Part shown: in pieces, positions 25,401-34,725 of the stretch | Layout: every line of letters begins with the position of its first letter | How positions within the stretch are numbered: the stretch's first letter is position 1 | Assembly: GCA_029851415.1 (NCBI GenBank) | Contig: CM056742.1 | Span: forward strand, 147,689,121 to 147,753,120 | Direction: 5' to 3' | Length of the DNA stretch: 64,000 nt | Source of the DNA: Eretmocerus hayati | Taxonomy: Eukaryota > Arthropoda > Insecta > Hymenoptera > Aphelinidae | The notes under the pieces: generated by a model | The model's input: only the letters and a program-made list of their open reading frames with translations | Told to the model about the DNA's origin: nothing | Databases searched by the model: none | Translations under genes and position numbers: made by a program

Positions 25401-25984
25401 TTGAGTCAAAGTCAAGAGGCTCTGTGCCAAGAAAAGATTATCGAAGAGAAGAATCTGAATAATTTCAACAGAGGAAGTAGAAATTATTTGACCCTGCAGC
25501 CTATAAAGCGAAGTACTGTGGGAGACGCAAATTCACTGACGCTTCAAACATCAGACTTGGAAAATGATACTAATGGAGAGTTAGATCGTAATGGCTCGGT
25601 GAGTACAAGTAAGCAGTTACACGACTTGACCAACTTCCCAGCTTCATCTAAAATTAATTTCGATAGCAAATAACGCGAGCTAAACTTGTAATCGAAAAGT
25701 ACCACAATTTTTTATTTTTTTGTCGAATTCTTCGCATCGTATTTTTATTACCATTGATGCAGTCTCATCCATAATACCTGCATGATAATTAATCAGTAAG
25801 ATCTCGCATGATTTACAAAGAGTCTCATGAAAACAATACTTCAATTCTTTCTCAACAGACGTCACCAAGGCCGTTGAGGAAAACGTCTTCGATAACTCTG
25901 ACACCCTACTTAGCCTCACCTGTGATTCGGAGTGAAGTAATCAGTGATCAAGAGTCGTCAGTTATTCATGAATCAACGTTGTAA
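4303..25984 (+). CDS. Ubiquitin carboxyl-terminal hydrolase, USP31/USP43 type (seven coding exons)
   Basis: Exons 4303-4410, 4963-5703, 20699-21069, 22056-22594, 23773-24191, 25089-25598 and 25859-25984 join in consistent phase to about 937 residues. The protein is a cysteine protease that removes ubiquitin from substrates. The Cys box GLRNHGNTCFMNAVLQCL places the nucleophile at C169. QHDAQEF follows at 253-259. The His box GGHYTAYC gives H729, and WYCFDD gives D746. Zinc-knuckle pairs CPRC (C322, C325) and CPYC (C613, C616) flank a long insertion with ubiquitin-like segments, as in USP31/43 and in USP4/11/15. DAWHCPYCNKKQ, LPAILVIHLKRFRQ and NAAYILFYQKR are also typical USP signatures. The N-terminus is short, basic and Ser-rich, and the C-terminus is Ser/Asn-rich and probably disordered. 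The family is known; the choice between USP31 and USP43 and the exact C-terminus are inferred. Confidence 0.9.
4411..4962 (+). other. USP31-like intron 1
   Basis: A 552-base intron with a GTGAGT donor and a pyrimidine-rich CAG acceptor. A minus-strand open frame at 4561-4785 has no recognisable content. Confidence 0.6.
4963..5703 (+). CDS. USP31-like exon 2 (Cys box)
   Basis: 247 codons after the acceptor TTTTATCACAG, starting VNSCPEPVRS and ending NKKYKSIK at an AAG|GTGAGC donor. It carries a basic Ser-rich linker, then the catalytic Cys box and QHDAQEF. Phase 0 at both ends. Confidence 0.92.
5704..12225 (+). other. USP31-like intron 2, first part
   Basis: Unique-looking AT-rich intron sequence. 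I see a (GA)n-(GT)n run at 7606-7640 and a weak inverted repeat around 9021-9040 and 9161-9174. The many short open frames on both strands have no recognisable product. Confidence 0.5.
12226..14039. mobile_element. Outer foldback element, split by a second element
   Basis: The arms AAGGGGAGGACCAGACCT (from 12226) and its complement (to 14039) begin an imperfect inverted repeat. It continues through CCTAGAATATGAAGAATCCA on both sides. The middle carries CCCATATAGGCCCATGTTAA and a TA run, also found at the centre of the element at 58876-59199, so both belong to one family. The element is non-coding. Its TA-rich centre is interrupted by the inner element 12419-13879. Confidence 0.75.
12419..13879. 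mobile_element. Inner long-palindrome element nested in the outer one
   Basis: Termini GGGTGACACTGAATTCCCGA and ...GTGTCACCC are inverted copies flanked by TA on both sides (12417-12418, 13880-13881). The arms of about 700 bases remain similar inward to about 13110 and 13195, leaving a small central spacer. A G13 run at 13847-13859 marks the right arm. No transposase frame is present, so it is non-autonomous. The TA flanks suggest a TA-targeting superfamily, which is an inference. Confidence 0.8.
14040..20698 (+). other. USP31-like intron 2, last part
   Basis: Mostly unremarkable intron. It holds a T19 run at 14548-14566 and, near 18085-18241, a purine-rich patch followed by a short GAA-repeat tail that could be a decayed retroposon end. 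It ends in a long pyrimidine tract before exon 3. No exon-like frame is recognised. Confidence 0.5.
20699..21069 (+). CDS. USP31-like exon 3 (first zinc knuckle)
   Basis: Starts NSFGRPENV after a strong pyrimidine tract and CTTACAG. It includes HDVFQAQFRSSLTCPRCKKQSNTFDPFLCVSVPVP and then a ubiquitin-like insert ending DEGFH. It ends after two bases of an Arg codon (CACAG|GTCCGT). Its GC content is clearly higher than the surrounding intron. Confidence 0.9.
21070..22055 (+). other. USP31-like intron 3
   Basis: A 986-base intron with no repeat or coding signal that I can see. The donor is GTCCGT, weaker than the others in the gene. Confidence 0.6.
22056..22594 (+). CDS. USP31-like exon 4 (ubiquitin-like insert)
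   Basis: Begins after ATTATTGCAG and completes the split Arg codon. It continues TFSDCQPVSVMTENDPLYCIELP, a second ubiquitin-like stretch (YILLVWINVLVKGDL...), and HVKLILEWDDATKSHI. It ends ...SNSETG with one base before GTCAGT. The donor is set by phase agreement with exon 5. Confidence 0.88.
23007..23736. mobile_element. Tc1/mariner-type MITE in intron 4
   Basis: Termini CAGTACCCACCAAAAATAAT and its inverted copy (28 bases) are flanked by TA at 23005-23006 and 23737-23738. Inside, a second inverted repeat (about 23435-23550 against 23580-23680, including CGAACGTAGCTCTTCAG) would fold separately. There is no transposase frame. The CAGT...ACTG ends with TA flanks are typical of Tc1/mariner-derived MITEs. 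Confidence 0.85.
23773..24191 (+). CDS. USP31-like exon 5 (second zinc knuckle)
   Basis: Starts after TTTATCTACAG and encodes EAVTLEECFDLYTRAETLSEEDAWHCPYC, LPAILVIHLKRFRQ and VYDLYAICNHHGQDLQ. It ends at CAG|GTATGA in phase 0. Its acceptor lies only 36 bases after the end of a TA-flanked inverted-repeat element (23007-23736). Confidence 0.92.
24479..24531 (+). promoter_or_regulatory. Decoy or alternative 3' splice site in intron 5
   Basis: ATAACTGATTCTATTGCAG ending at 24480 is a good branch-site and acceptor combination just ahead of the palindrome. Spliced from exon 5 in phase 0, it would add DDQMIRWSNDSIGISC and stop at TAG 24529-24531. That gives a protein without the His box. Use is unproven. 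Confidence 0.35.
24491..25024. mobile_element. Near-perfect 534-base palindrome in intron 5
   Basis: Arms from TGATACGATGGTCAAACGAT (24491 on) and its complement (to 25024) are almost identical over about 250 bases each, meeting around GGAATTTTTATC at 24750. The arms differ at only a few positions, so the insertion or duplication is recent or is being kept alike. There is no coding frame. The pre-mRNA would form a very long hairpin in an intron of only about 900 bases. Confidence 0.85.
25089..25598 (+). CDS. USP31-like exon 6 (His box)
   Basis: 170 codons after TTTTTTGTTGCAG, starting GGHYTAYCRNPFDTQWYCFDD, with catalytic H729 and D746 and the closing NAAYILFYQKR. It then runs into a Ser/Asn-rich tail. 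The best donor is GGCTCG|GTGAGT. If it is not used, the frame reads on to a TAA at 25671-25673 (25 more codons). Confidence 0.88.
25859..25984 (+). CDS. USP31-like exon 7 (probable C-terminal exon)
   Basis: After the strong acceptor TTCTTTCTCAACAG, 41 codons (TSPRPLRKTSSITLTPYLAS...) run in phase 0 to a TAA at 25982-25984. An alternative donor in exon 6 (ACAA|GTAAGC) would join the same exon in another frame, which is also open for 24 codons to a TGA. I favour the GTGAGT version because the donor is stronger and the peptide is rich in Ser/Thr/Pro like the preceding tail. Confidence 0.55.
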   Translation, partial: TSPRPLRKTSSITLTPYLASPVIRSEVISDQESSVIHESTL

Positions 25985-26880
25985 CGTACGATTTAAGGCC
26001 ACGACCGGCCATGAGCATGGCTTAGCTAATCCACTTACAGCTCGGAGTCAACAATGAGCCGTGGCTTAGAATTTACAGTGCCTGGATTCTTCGAATCTTG
26101 TGTATATGTAAAGACGAAATTTCCGTCATTGAAAAGATTTTCGCAAGAACGGTATCCCTTCTTTATATCCAAATAATTATAGGATTCGTTCCTTTTACGG
26201 TAGTGATGCTACCTTACCAATTCATCACGTAACGGTGGCATATTGATATATAATATATGATTATCAGTCGAAACTGATCTTGGGTGTATTAATTTCCGTG
26301 AGCATATCGTTCACTCGCAAATCAAGAAGGTTCCTCACTGAAGGGATAAAATGCATCGAGCACTCTTTTGACGTAAGTGTCATCACTACTGGATAGCTTT
26401 TGAGAGAATGTTTGTACAAGCAAGTACCTTTATCGCACATGATGATTGCATTTTTGATACATTTAGCTATAAAAACTCTTGGTTGTTTATTGCAACCATC
26501 TACCTTTCGTTCGCAACGGTCATGATCCAGCAAGAATGAAATATTCTATACCGACAGATTCCATCAGCTCACCTCGCAAGATAACGCATTATATAGAATG
26601 TTTGCGAGTAATTGTTGATTAGTTTGTTTCATTTTTGAGTTTTACTTTGATAAGGTAACGTTTTGAGACATCCAATTGGGCAAGACGATGGGAATGAGAG
26701 GCAAACTTTCTCATATGAGTAGAGGAAGCTGCTTTATTTCTGGTTTTTTCTTGGATGCACAACATTTCCCCCTACATCTCAAGGGTGAACCTATGATCAA
26801 GTATGATTTCAAATGTTACCGCTGGTGACCGTGGAGTGAGCAGAAGGAAAAATTCTCGGCCCATACTCGTTTCAAATAAA
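25985..26880 (+). other. Probable 3' UTR of the USP31-like gene
   Basis: No coding frame is apparent. The first good AATAAA downstream of the stop is at 26875-26880, giving a 3' UTR of about 0.9 kb. Further AATAAA hexamers at 28020-28025 and 28443-28448 could be distal sites. Confidence 0.35.
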
Positions 26881-29800
26881 GGCAACCGTAGAATCGAGTG
26901 GAAATTCGGAATACTTTCATGGCATTTGAAATACAACAGTTAAGTCTTACTGAGTTGATATTTGAGTTAACTTTTTGTCTTCAAACCTGGTACAAATAGT
27001 CAGTCAATAGTTTCAAAATCTGTCTTCAAAAGATGGAGCTTATTCGAGGTATTTGTAGTCACTGTAATCATAACAAATTTATTGACCGTATGCGTGGAGT
27101 ATATTAGTCGATACGTGATCCAGATGTACTATTGCAAAAGTATGAAAGCATAAAACATGTATAGACCATAAGTTATTTTCTGAAAACAAAGTATGTCATC
27201 GAAGAGTTTATACTTGGTGAAAACATTGTGAATTATCATGCATTATTTTCAAGTGTACAGTTAGAAGATGTATTTGAGTAAGTGTTCGATCTGGTCGTCG
27301 GCTGACTTCATCGAAAGGGGAATATTGCGTGTCGAGAGATCACTTTCTTTCTGTAGATATTATATTCACAATTCTTACGCATTTTCTGGATAAGTGTGAT
27401 AAATATTTACGACAATAAGAGATTTTCGTATTGAATGTTTGAGTATCTGTATGCAATCTGATCAAAATTAGGAACCTTACAATCGAGTGTTTTTCAAAAT
27501 TCCCACAAGATCACAGTCTGCCGACGATTAACGAGCCTTAGCTTAGAATTATAATGTTTATATTGAATTTGTATTATCCACTAGTGGCCTTATCTTGATG
27601 ATTAATATCGTTGTATTGGATCGTCATTTTTGTCCTACTTCATTTATTGTGTCATCACGAGCATCCCCCAAACTTGACGTCAATTTCAAATCTAAGTAAA
27701 AGATCTAGAAACTTCGAAGGTGTTCGCTAAATTTTGGAACCGATGATGATATCAAATGATTTCTAAAGATTTAAGTTCTCCAAATGCACAAATACTACCG
27801 ACCGAATTGAAAGATGATTTGGAGCGTGCGGCGGGTGCTCAATATTCGGCGAGTCTCTAGAGTGGTCGTTTAAGAGCCGTAAAAATGTCCACCAACCAAC
27901 ACCGAACATTCTTCTTATCTTTTGGTAGATTTTCTGTCCGTCTCATTCTTGTTCTTCTTGACATTGCTTGTCCTTCCCCTTGTGTGTTTCTCGCATGAAG
28001 CTGAGGAGACCAATCTTGGAATAAAGAACCAAGATCTATTGGGTAGAGCATGTGACTGAGCTGGTTTGTCAAGAATCCTGAGGTTGAAGTCCTTGTAACG
28101 GAAAAAGTTGTGACAATTTGGAATGTAGAAGTGAGAGTTGACTATCTTCAGCCCCTTGAAGGATTTGATTGATCTATAACAGCAAGGTATCTGTAACTAG
28201 TCTCAAGAACGTATCAAGGTGATCGTAGGCTCGAAATTATCTGTGACATATGTTGGTATTGGAAGAGAATTTTTCGTAAGCGTAAGAATAAGTCGACGTC
28301 ATGCAAAATACATTGTGTCCAAATTTCGTTAATCTGTTTGTAAAGCACTATTGCATCCCAAGTATTTACATTTGTCAAGCGAAAGCAATTGATATTTTTT
28401 TCCACTGTAACTATCTCATCCCCCATCACGATTGATTTGTTGAAATAAATATCACCACATGAAGGAAAAAGTTCATCATTTTTGCGGCTACTCAAAAAAT
28501 ACAAACCTCTTCATTGAATGTAAGATTCATGAATTAGCTGTGTAATATACTTTGCCAAGATTCGATTGAATCGGAAACGAATTGCACATTACAAAGTGAG
28601 AAAGGCTCAAGTGACATAAACGTGAAACCGAAATAATCGCAAAAGACAGTATTTTGAAGACTTCGGCCTTCAAAATACTGTCCCCATGGGACTATTCAGA
28701 TCACCTCGAATGAAATTTTGAGTACATGTTTTGAAAATTGAGACAATTTTCTGTTGAGTTCATGTAGTGTAAACTTTTTTGAGATCTATCTTGTATACAC
28801 ATCGAGTTCCAAAAAGATCTCTCAAATGTGTAATTTCAGCAGGCCTTAACGGGTTGAACTTCCATGTGCTTTTGATTCGATGCAATTGATTGTGTGGTAG
28901 GTTCTGTTCCAGTCCATTAATTTGAACTTTCCAGGTGATTATTTTTGAAGTTGCTTGGATCGGCCCAGGCCCACTCTGAAACCCATTTTTCTGGGAAAAA
29001 CGCAAAACTTTACATGAAATATGTGATATTCAGAAAAATAAAGAGTGGCTTTTTGATCGAGAAACTAACGTTTTGGTGAAAAACACCTTTTTGACTCTAG
29101 CAAGCTTCCAAGTCACCAAGAACAACTTTGCAACAGTGTTTTTGATAGGTTTTTCGATGCCCCTTCAGATGCCACGCACACACCAATATTGGTATCTGTC
29201 GAAGAACTCGAGATATTGCTATTCCAGTTAATATATTAAAAGCATCGTTTTTGGCACCATGAATTCTCGCTTTTTTGGCGGATATGAGCACTACGGAAGA
29301 ACAAAATTTCGTTTGGACCATAAAATCGTTCAAAAAGGGTTATAAAATAATTTGAGAGATGTTATAGAGGAGATGTTAGGTACACTTACTTTATTAATCA
29401 TGGATGCGTTTCCAAAGTTGAAGCTCGCCATCTAACTGTGACTAAATCTCGCAATCTCGTTATGTACACTTGACGAGATTACGAGCTGCAGTTTTGACGA
29501 CGCGTTCATAATGGACTTGCAGTTTTTGAGCTGTCGAAGTCGAGGTCGAAGTACTACAGCTGCGAATTCCGGATTCTTGATAATGATGAACCAGCACGGC
29601 GGTGCTTTGCATGATAATTTTTGTAAATCTACATTTCGGAACGAAAAACAATGAGTTCCATAAAATCTTCGTGCTCCAAATGAAGGAGGGATATTTATGT
29701 ATAGTCACAAGATCAAAATGAATTGAGAGCTATCAAATTCACTGTCAGGTTGACTGTGTGAGTAAGGGTAACTAGAACGCATTCGTGATGATTGAACATA

Positions 29801-30189
29801 TTGATTTGGCGTCGAATTCGGACTGATTTCACGTCGAAGAGCGATGACGCCGAAGCTTAGGGGTCGAGACGATGACTTCGGAGGGATTTAGAGTGCAAGC
29901 GTCTCAAAAGGTCCAGATCTGGTGAAAACGAACTGCTTCAGTAATGCAGATACATAAATGTACAATAGGTAGTTGAATTATCCAGCGTTACATCCGTTTT
30001 CGGTTATTCGAATGTACGAAACGACCCCGTAGGAACTTCAACGCCCTGTATATCGGATGAAAAATATCTGAAACGATGTTTAGACGTTTCTTTACTCTCA
30101 CTTCTATGTTTCCGAGGTCATCCAAGTGGTTCGGAAGGTCCCTTTGCCCGCACACAGAAAACAATTTGTTCGTTAAAATTTGCATTTGA
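26881..30189. other. Intergenic region, no gene recognised
   Basis: Short open frames on both strands (for example 28760-29005 and 29097-29333, minus) have no recognisable domain. The one clear structure is the perfect hairpin at 28645-28682, listed separately. Confidence 0.45.
28645..28682. repeat. Perfect 15-bp hairpin with a CTTCGG loop
   Basis: GACAGTATTTTGAAG and its exact complement CTTCAAAATACTGTC are separated by eight bases, ACTTCGGC. The loop contains the C(UUCG)G sequence known to form very stable RNA tetraloops. Its role is unknown. Confidence 0.7.
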
Positions 30190-31470
30190 GTAGTACCACG
30201 AGAAAACGATACACCACAATTGGTCAGTTAGACCCCCTTTCGAGTAAACTTTTTCAATTCTTCAGGTCAAATTATGACATCCGCCACGATGGAAAGAATT
30301 AGACAAATATTTTTGGACCCAGGTGCACAGATCAGAATTTTATTTTGATTTTTTTGTTGCAAAATTTTCGTAACTGTTTTCACTAGAATCGTTATAGATC
30401 AAAAGTAACGTAAGATGTAGAGAGGAACGCAATTCGACGCATCTCAAAAGTGAGCAAAAAACCTATCAAAAATTACTTCAAAACTTTTGTTTTGATCTTA
30501 TCTCAGTTGTACATGGGGGATTCCGAGAAAATTACTTTGCCATCGTTTTCTCAAAAAGCTTTTTTTTTTAAGAACACATTTTTCGATGTAAAAAGCTGCG
30601 TTCTTTACGAAAAAAAAGTTCCGATCTGCTTTCCTTGAATTTTAAGCTGATTTTCGAACAATTTTTTATTTTACTGATAAAAAGCTTAATTTTCTGCACA
30701 TGCGTAGGAATTTGGAATTCCGAAACCACTTTTTTCGAAAATCTGAGATAACTTCTTTCAAAATGACATATTTCCGACTTTAATTCCACTAACTAGAACC
30801 GGGGTTGCAGCGTACAAGTGATAGGGTTTCACACGAAAACATGAAGGTACCCAGTCAACCAATGCATTGGAGTGACTACGGAATCTCGCACCAAGCTGCT
30901 TCTTGTACTGGCTGTTAGAAGTCATTGGACCTTCGGTTTGAATCAACAGAATTCAACTTAACAAGTAGTGATTTTGAAGGGAATTTTCTCAGCTTTTCGA
31001 ACAGAGTTGTTTCAGAATCCCAAATTCCTGTGCATTCGCAGACAATAGAGGGTTTTGGTCATTGAATTAAAAATTGTCCTAAAATAGCTTAAAACTCAAA
31101 AAAACAGATAGAAGCCATTTTTTACGTGAGGAACACAACTTTTCACAAGGAAAAGTGCGTTCTTGAAAAATGAAAAGAATAGCGTCCTGAGATAAATGTT
31201 GATAGGTTTTTGGCTTACCTTTCAGATATGGCAAACGGCATTCCTCTATCTTACGTTGCTTTTGAGCTTCAACGATTCTAGGGAAAAAAGTTACGAAAAT
31301 TTTGCAAAAAAAAATCCAAACATAATTTTGATCAGTGCGCCAGGGTCTGAAAAAATTTTCCTTATCGTTTCCATCGTGTCAAATGTTAATATTTGGACCT
31401 ATAGAATTGGAAAAGTTTCCTTGAAAAAGTGCATTTTTTGGTGAATCGTTTTTTTCGTTGAATTACTCAT
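30190..31470. mobile_element. Large imperfect foldback element
   Basis: Sequence from about 30190 to 30770 reappears as inverted complement at about 30950-31470. Matching blocks include AAAAACCTATCAA, GCAAAATTTTCGTAAC, AAAGTAACGTAAGAT (left) and GACACGATGGAAACG (right complement). Arms of roughly 550 bases with many substitutions and small gaps point to an old copy. No transposase frame. The ends are approximate. Confidence 0.7.
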
Positions 31471-33052
31471 TTATGAGGGTGATCCCCACCACCTGCAGAG
31501 AAAATACTGATGGATTCTACGCGAAAAATACGCTAAAAATCGTCAGGTGTATGTCTGCACCTTTCAGTGCATACGGTTCCCGTAGCCTATCCATCTACCA
31601 GATTAAGGATCTCCCATTAAAGCCTTGAAATCCTTGAAATTTTCCAGACTGACCAATAGTTGAACTTCTTTCGATACTTTGATATCTCAACAAGCACCTG
31701 GTCACCGAGAGCTTACTCAAGATCGATTCTTGGCAACTTCATAGACTTTTGAACGTGTTCATAATAATACCCTCAAAAAGTCAAGCTATTTATCTGGAAG
31801 ATTAAGGGAGTTGAACCCAAAGTCAGGAAGAATCCAAAATTCGCCATTCTTACCATATAAGTCGATTTGGCATGGTTTCCCTACTTCTAGAGCAAAAGAA
31901 AATCATTATAAGTTGTATCCGGCCCTTTAAAAAATACGGGAAAAGACTATATTCACAACGACCATAAGGTGTCCATCCGGGGTCATTCAACTTATATCTA
32001 AGTTCGAGGTCACGTATTGTATTTGTCCAATCAAAGATATATAGGTCTGTGACGAAACGCGTTATTGTTAATGATTCGTCATCATGAATGAATTTTTATT
32101 CAACGGATAGAAATAAAAGTTTATCTGTTCAGTTCAGTCATTGAAAAACTCCTTGAAGCCATGGTTCCCCTCTTCGAAATTCCGGAAGATTCCTTGAGAA
32201 TTGAATAAAAGCCCTGGTTGCGACCAAAATCTATCAAACTAGTCACTCAAGCAAGTTAAAGGTCAATCCATTTCAAGTATGGTGAACATGAGGCGAGCAT
32301 ACGATGCACTCGGGAAATCAGGTAATGAGTTGACAATTTGCGTTATTGCTTGGTGAGAGCATAGGCCAAATAACAGAATGCCGAATTCTACAAACACGAT
32401 ATAGTGCAATGGTCAACGCGAGATTGTCACATCGTGATTGACCATGTATGCATTGACTCTTCTCAAATCGCATTGAAGTCCACATAGGTCAGAAAGGCCA
32501 TCAAATGAATGGATGAAAATATTTTTAAGAAAATTATTCTATGACAATTCTGATCATTTTCGGGAGAGTCAGCGGTTGTAATCATGATATTTACACAACG
32601 AAAGTTGAATAACAGAAAACTGCGTTTAATGATCGTTACATGATAAATTTTTCCCAGGGTTTGACGAATTCATCTCAGACAAATAGAGCAAATCTGACGA
32701 GTAAACCCCCTTTGTATCCTAAATATATCTGAACTTGAACGGTTCACCCATGTACCCAAATTGACGATTCGTGTGGGTAAATCTATAGGGAATCATAGAA
32801 TCTCGGTACTGATTCGATGTTTGTTTACAGGATGAGTTCATCTTGAATGGTCGCACATCAAAAACGAGTCGGCTCGATTTTACCTTGAATCAATTATTTG
32901 ATTTTCATTTTTATGAATAATCAAGAGTCTACTTCATAACGAAGCGTGAAAAGGCTTGGCGAGACAAAATCATGGGTTTCAGCCAAACGCCATTGTAACT
33001 CTGATCATTGAATGTTGGAGGGGAAGAATTGTAAAATTTTCCAAAAGTCACC
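31471..33052. other. Intergenic region, no gene recognised
   Basis: AT-rich sequence without a supported gene or a clear repeat. Confidence 0.4.
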
Positions 33053-33190
33053 ATGGCCAGGCTGGCCAACGAGGCGCGGATTTGCTACCAGTGGGACCAC
33101 ACGACTGACGCAACAGCAGTGAATATCCCTCGCTTGTGCTTTTTCGCTTTACGCGGGAGACTTGCTCGTCCACTTACGATTGTCAACTAA
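33053..33190 (+). CDS. Possible small ORF, unrecognised
   Basis: ATG in a good context (CACCATGG) opens 45 codons, MARLANEARICYQWDHTTDA..., closed by TAA at 33188-33190. The segment is richer in G+C than its surroundings, which is why it catches the eye. I recognise no family, and there is no conservation evidence in hand. Its length is well within chance. Confidence 0.2.
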   Translation: MARLANEARICYQWDHTTDATAVNIPRLCFFALRGRLARPLTIVN

Positions 33191-33220
33191 TACGAGTGTC
33201 TGGTATATTTTTGATCGAAA

Positions 33221-33335
33221 ATAGATGATTTTAGAGTAGGTATAGAGAAGGTATTCGTGCCTTTGAAGTGGTGGCTTCAAGAGGTTGCGGTTCGGTCCTG
33301 GGTAAATGTACTTACTTTCAATCTAAAAATCATTT
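33221..33335. repeat. Small inverted-repeat element with tRNA-like segment
   Basis: The ends GATGATTTTAGA and (complement) AATGATTTTTAGA bracket about 115 bases. Inside, TCAAGAGGTTGCGG followed by TTCGGTCCTGG resembles a tRNA T-arm/B box. The same 14 bases, TCAAGAGGTTGCGG, occur on the minus strand in the tRNA-like sequence at 43603-43680. Confidence 0.4.
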
Positions 33336-33802
33336 TGGAGTGTCAGAGTTTTTCTACATTCTCTAAATTACCAAAGATCGTGATTTTATATATTAAAGCT
33401 TGAAACTTTATCATAATCATCCGAAAACATTCACTTAATTGTCTTAATTATTCGTGGAAAAGTAATTAATCTCGGTAATTCTCGAGCCTGGTTCACAACT
33501 GTTTTGTGAACATTCAAAGAAGCCACGGGGAAGTCAAAATCATGACTATTTCGACTTCAAAGATTTTATTCGTCAAACAAAAATGTCCACTTAGCTATGG
33601 GATTTCCATAAACCGATCACTTCTAAAAACCACAAAGATCAATCACTCAATCGTGCGTTCACGCGACAAATGAATCTTTTTATACAAAGCGTGCGGTTTG
33701 AATTTGATGCTTGGATAAGAGTTTAGGACCTGCGGCAGATTTATTTTCGCAGACACGTCTAGATTCATATCAGCGCAAATCTATAAAATTTATTGGAAAT
33801 GG

Positions 33803-33935
33803 CAGGGATTTGGTAGCCTAGGGAAGACTCATTCGAGAAATGATATCCAATGAAATGGCTCATTTGCAATAACTTATTGAAGAATGAGTCTTCTAAATTT
33901 TTCCAGTTAATCATTTCTGACGTTCCAAATCCCTG
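33803..33935. repeat. Two-part inverted repeat
   Basis: CAGGGATTTGG (33803-33813) and GAAGACTCATTC (33823-33834) are followed by their exact complements GAATGAGTCTTC (33882-33893) and CCAAATCCCTG (33925-33935) in the proper order. It could form a cruciform or RNA hairpin, or be a MITE remnant. It lies about 300 bases upstream of the presumed first exon at 34.2 kb. Confidence 0.5.
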
Positions 33936-34199
33936 AGTAGTTTCTAACAATGAATCATTCATTTTCGGCAGAGTCAATTCGAAAATTCACCTAGTTCTTT
34001 GAAATTCAGCAAATATTATTTTGAAATGCACTACCTATATTCGCAAAAATATCCATGAACAAAGTTATGAGAACGGAAAAAGTTTGTCAGAAGTTGAATA
34101 TTTTTGCATATCTGTTTATAACCAATTTCATTTACCGACTAACCACTTCAAGTGGGAATCTGTAAACTCGGTAAGATAGGTAATTCCAAAAAGTGGCGC

Positions 34200-34725
34200 C
34201 ACCTTCGTGTGTACTATTTCTCCGCCATTACCGAGAACGCCACACATCTCCGTCTTTCTTGCTCTCCCATCGCCTTCTACGAACATCAAAGAGAGTGCAA
34301 CCAACACAAACTGCTGCAGCAGCCGCCATCAGTCGAGCTCGGCTGCTCGTCGAGTTGAGTTTGATCATTCTCATCTTGTGACATTTTTAAAATCGCGAGT
34401 GCTCGTGGTGAGTGCATCTCGCGTAAATTGTGAGTGCAAATAGTGTGTATATTATTAAAAACCCCCACTCAGTGCTGTGCATGTTGACAAAACAAATCCC
34501 AGCCAAGTGTCACTCCTGACCTGGACAACCCCCGGCATCAGGGTGCATACTATAATAAAAAACACGCCGGTTTAAAAAACGCAGCCACGCCGCGCCGCCC
34601 CGAAGCTAAGAATACATATAGCTGGGGGGACAAAAAAAATATTTTTTGCATCCTGAATTCTTCAGTTATCTCCTGCCCCGGCTGAGCAAACCTGCCCGCC
34701 GACGGCTACGTCCTAACCCCCTCAG
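34200..34725 (+). other. Probable non-coding first exon of a plus-strand gene
   Basis: The sequence changes from AT-rich to a C-rich, CAG/CGA-rich stretch with many CpGs, ending CCCCCTCAG|GTGAGA, a strong donor (GT at 34726-34727). Arthropod initiator-like TCAGT occurs at 34329 and 34469. Several short frames start here, for example ATG 34480 with a stop within about a dozen codons, but none joins a coding exon in this window. I infer a 5' UTR exon. The start coordinate is a guess, and the gene cannot be named. Confidence 0.4.

Noticed and set aside
33044..33070. Alu-like string CACCATGGCCAGGCTGGCC
   Set aside because: The resemblance is short and the rest of the locus is not Alu-like; the genome is an insect's.
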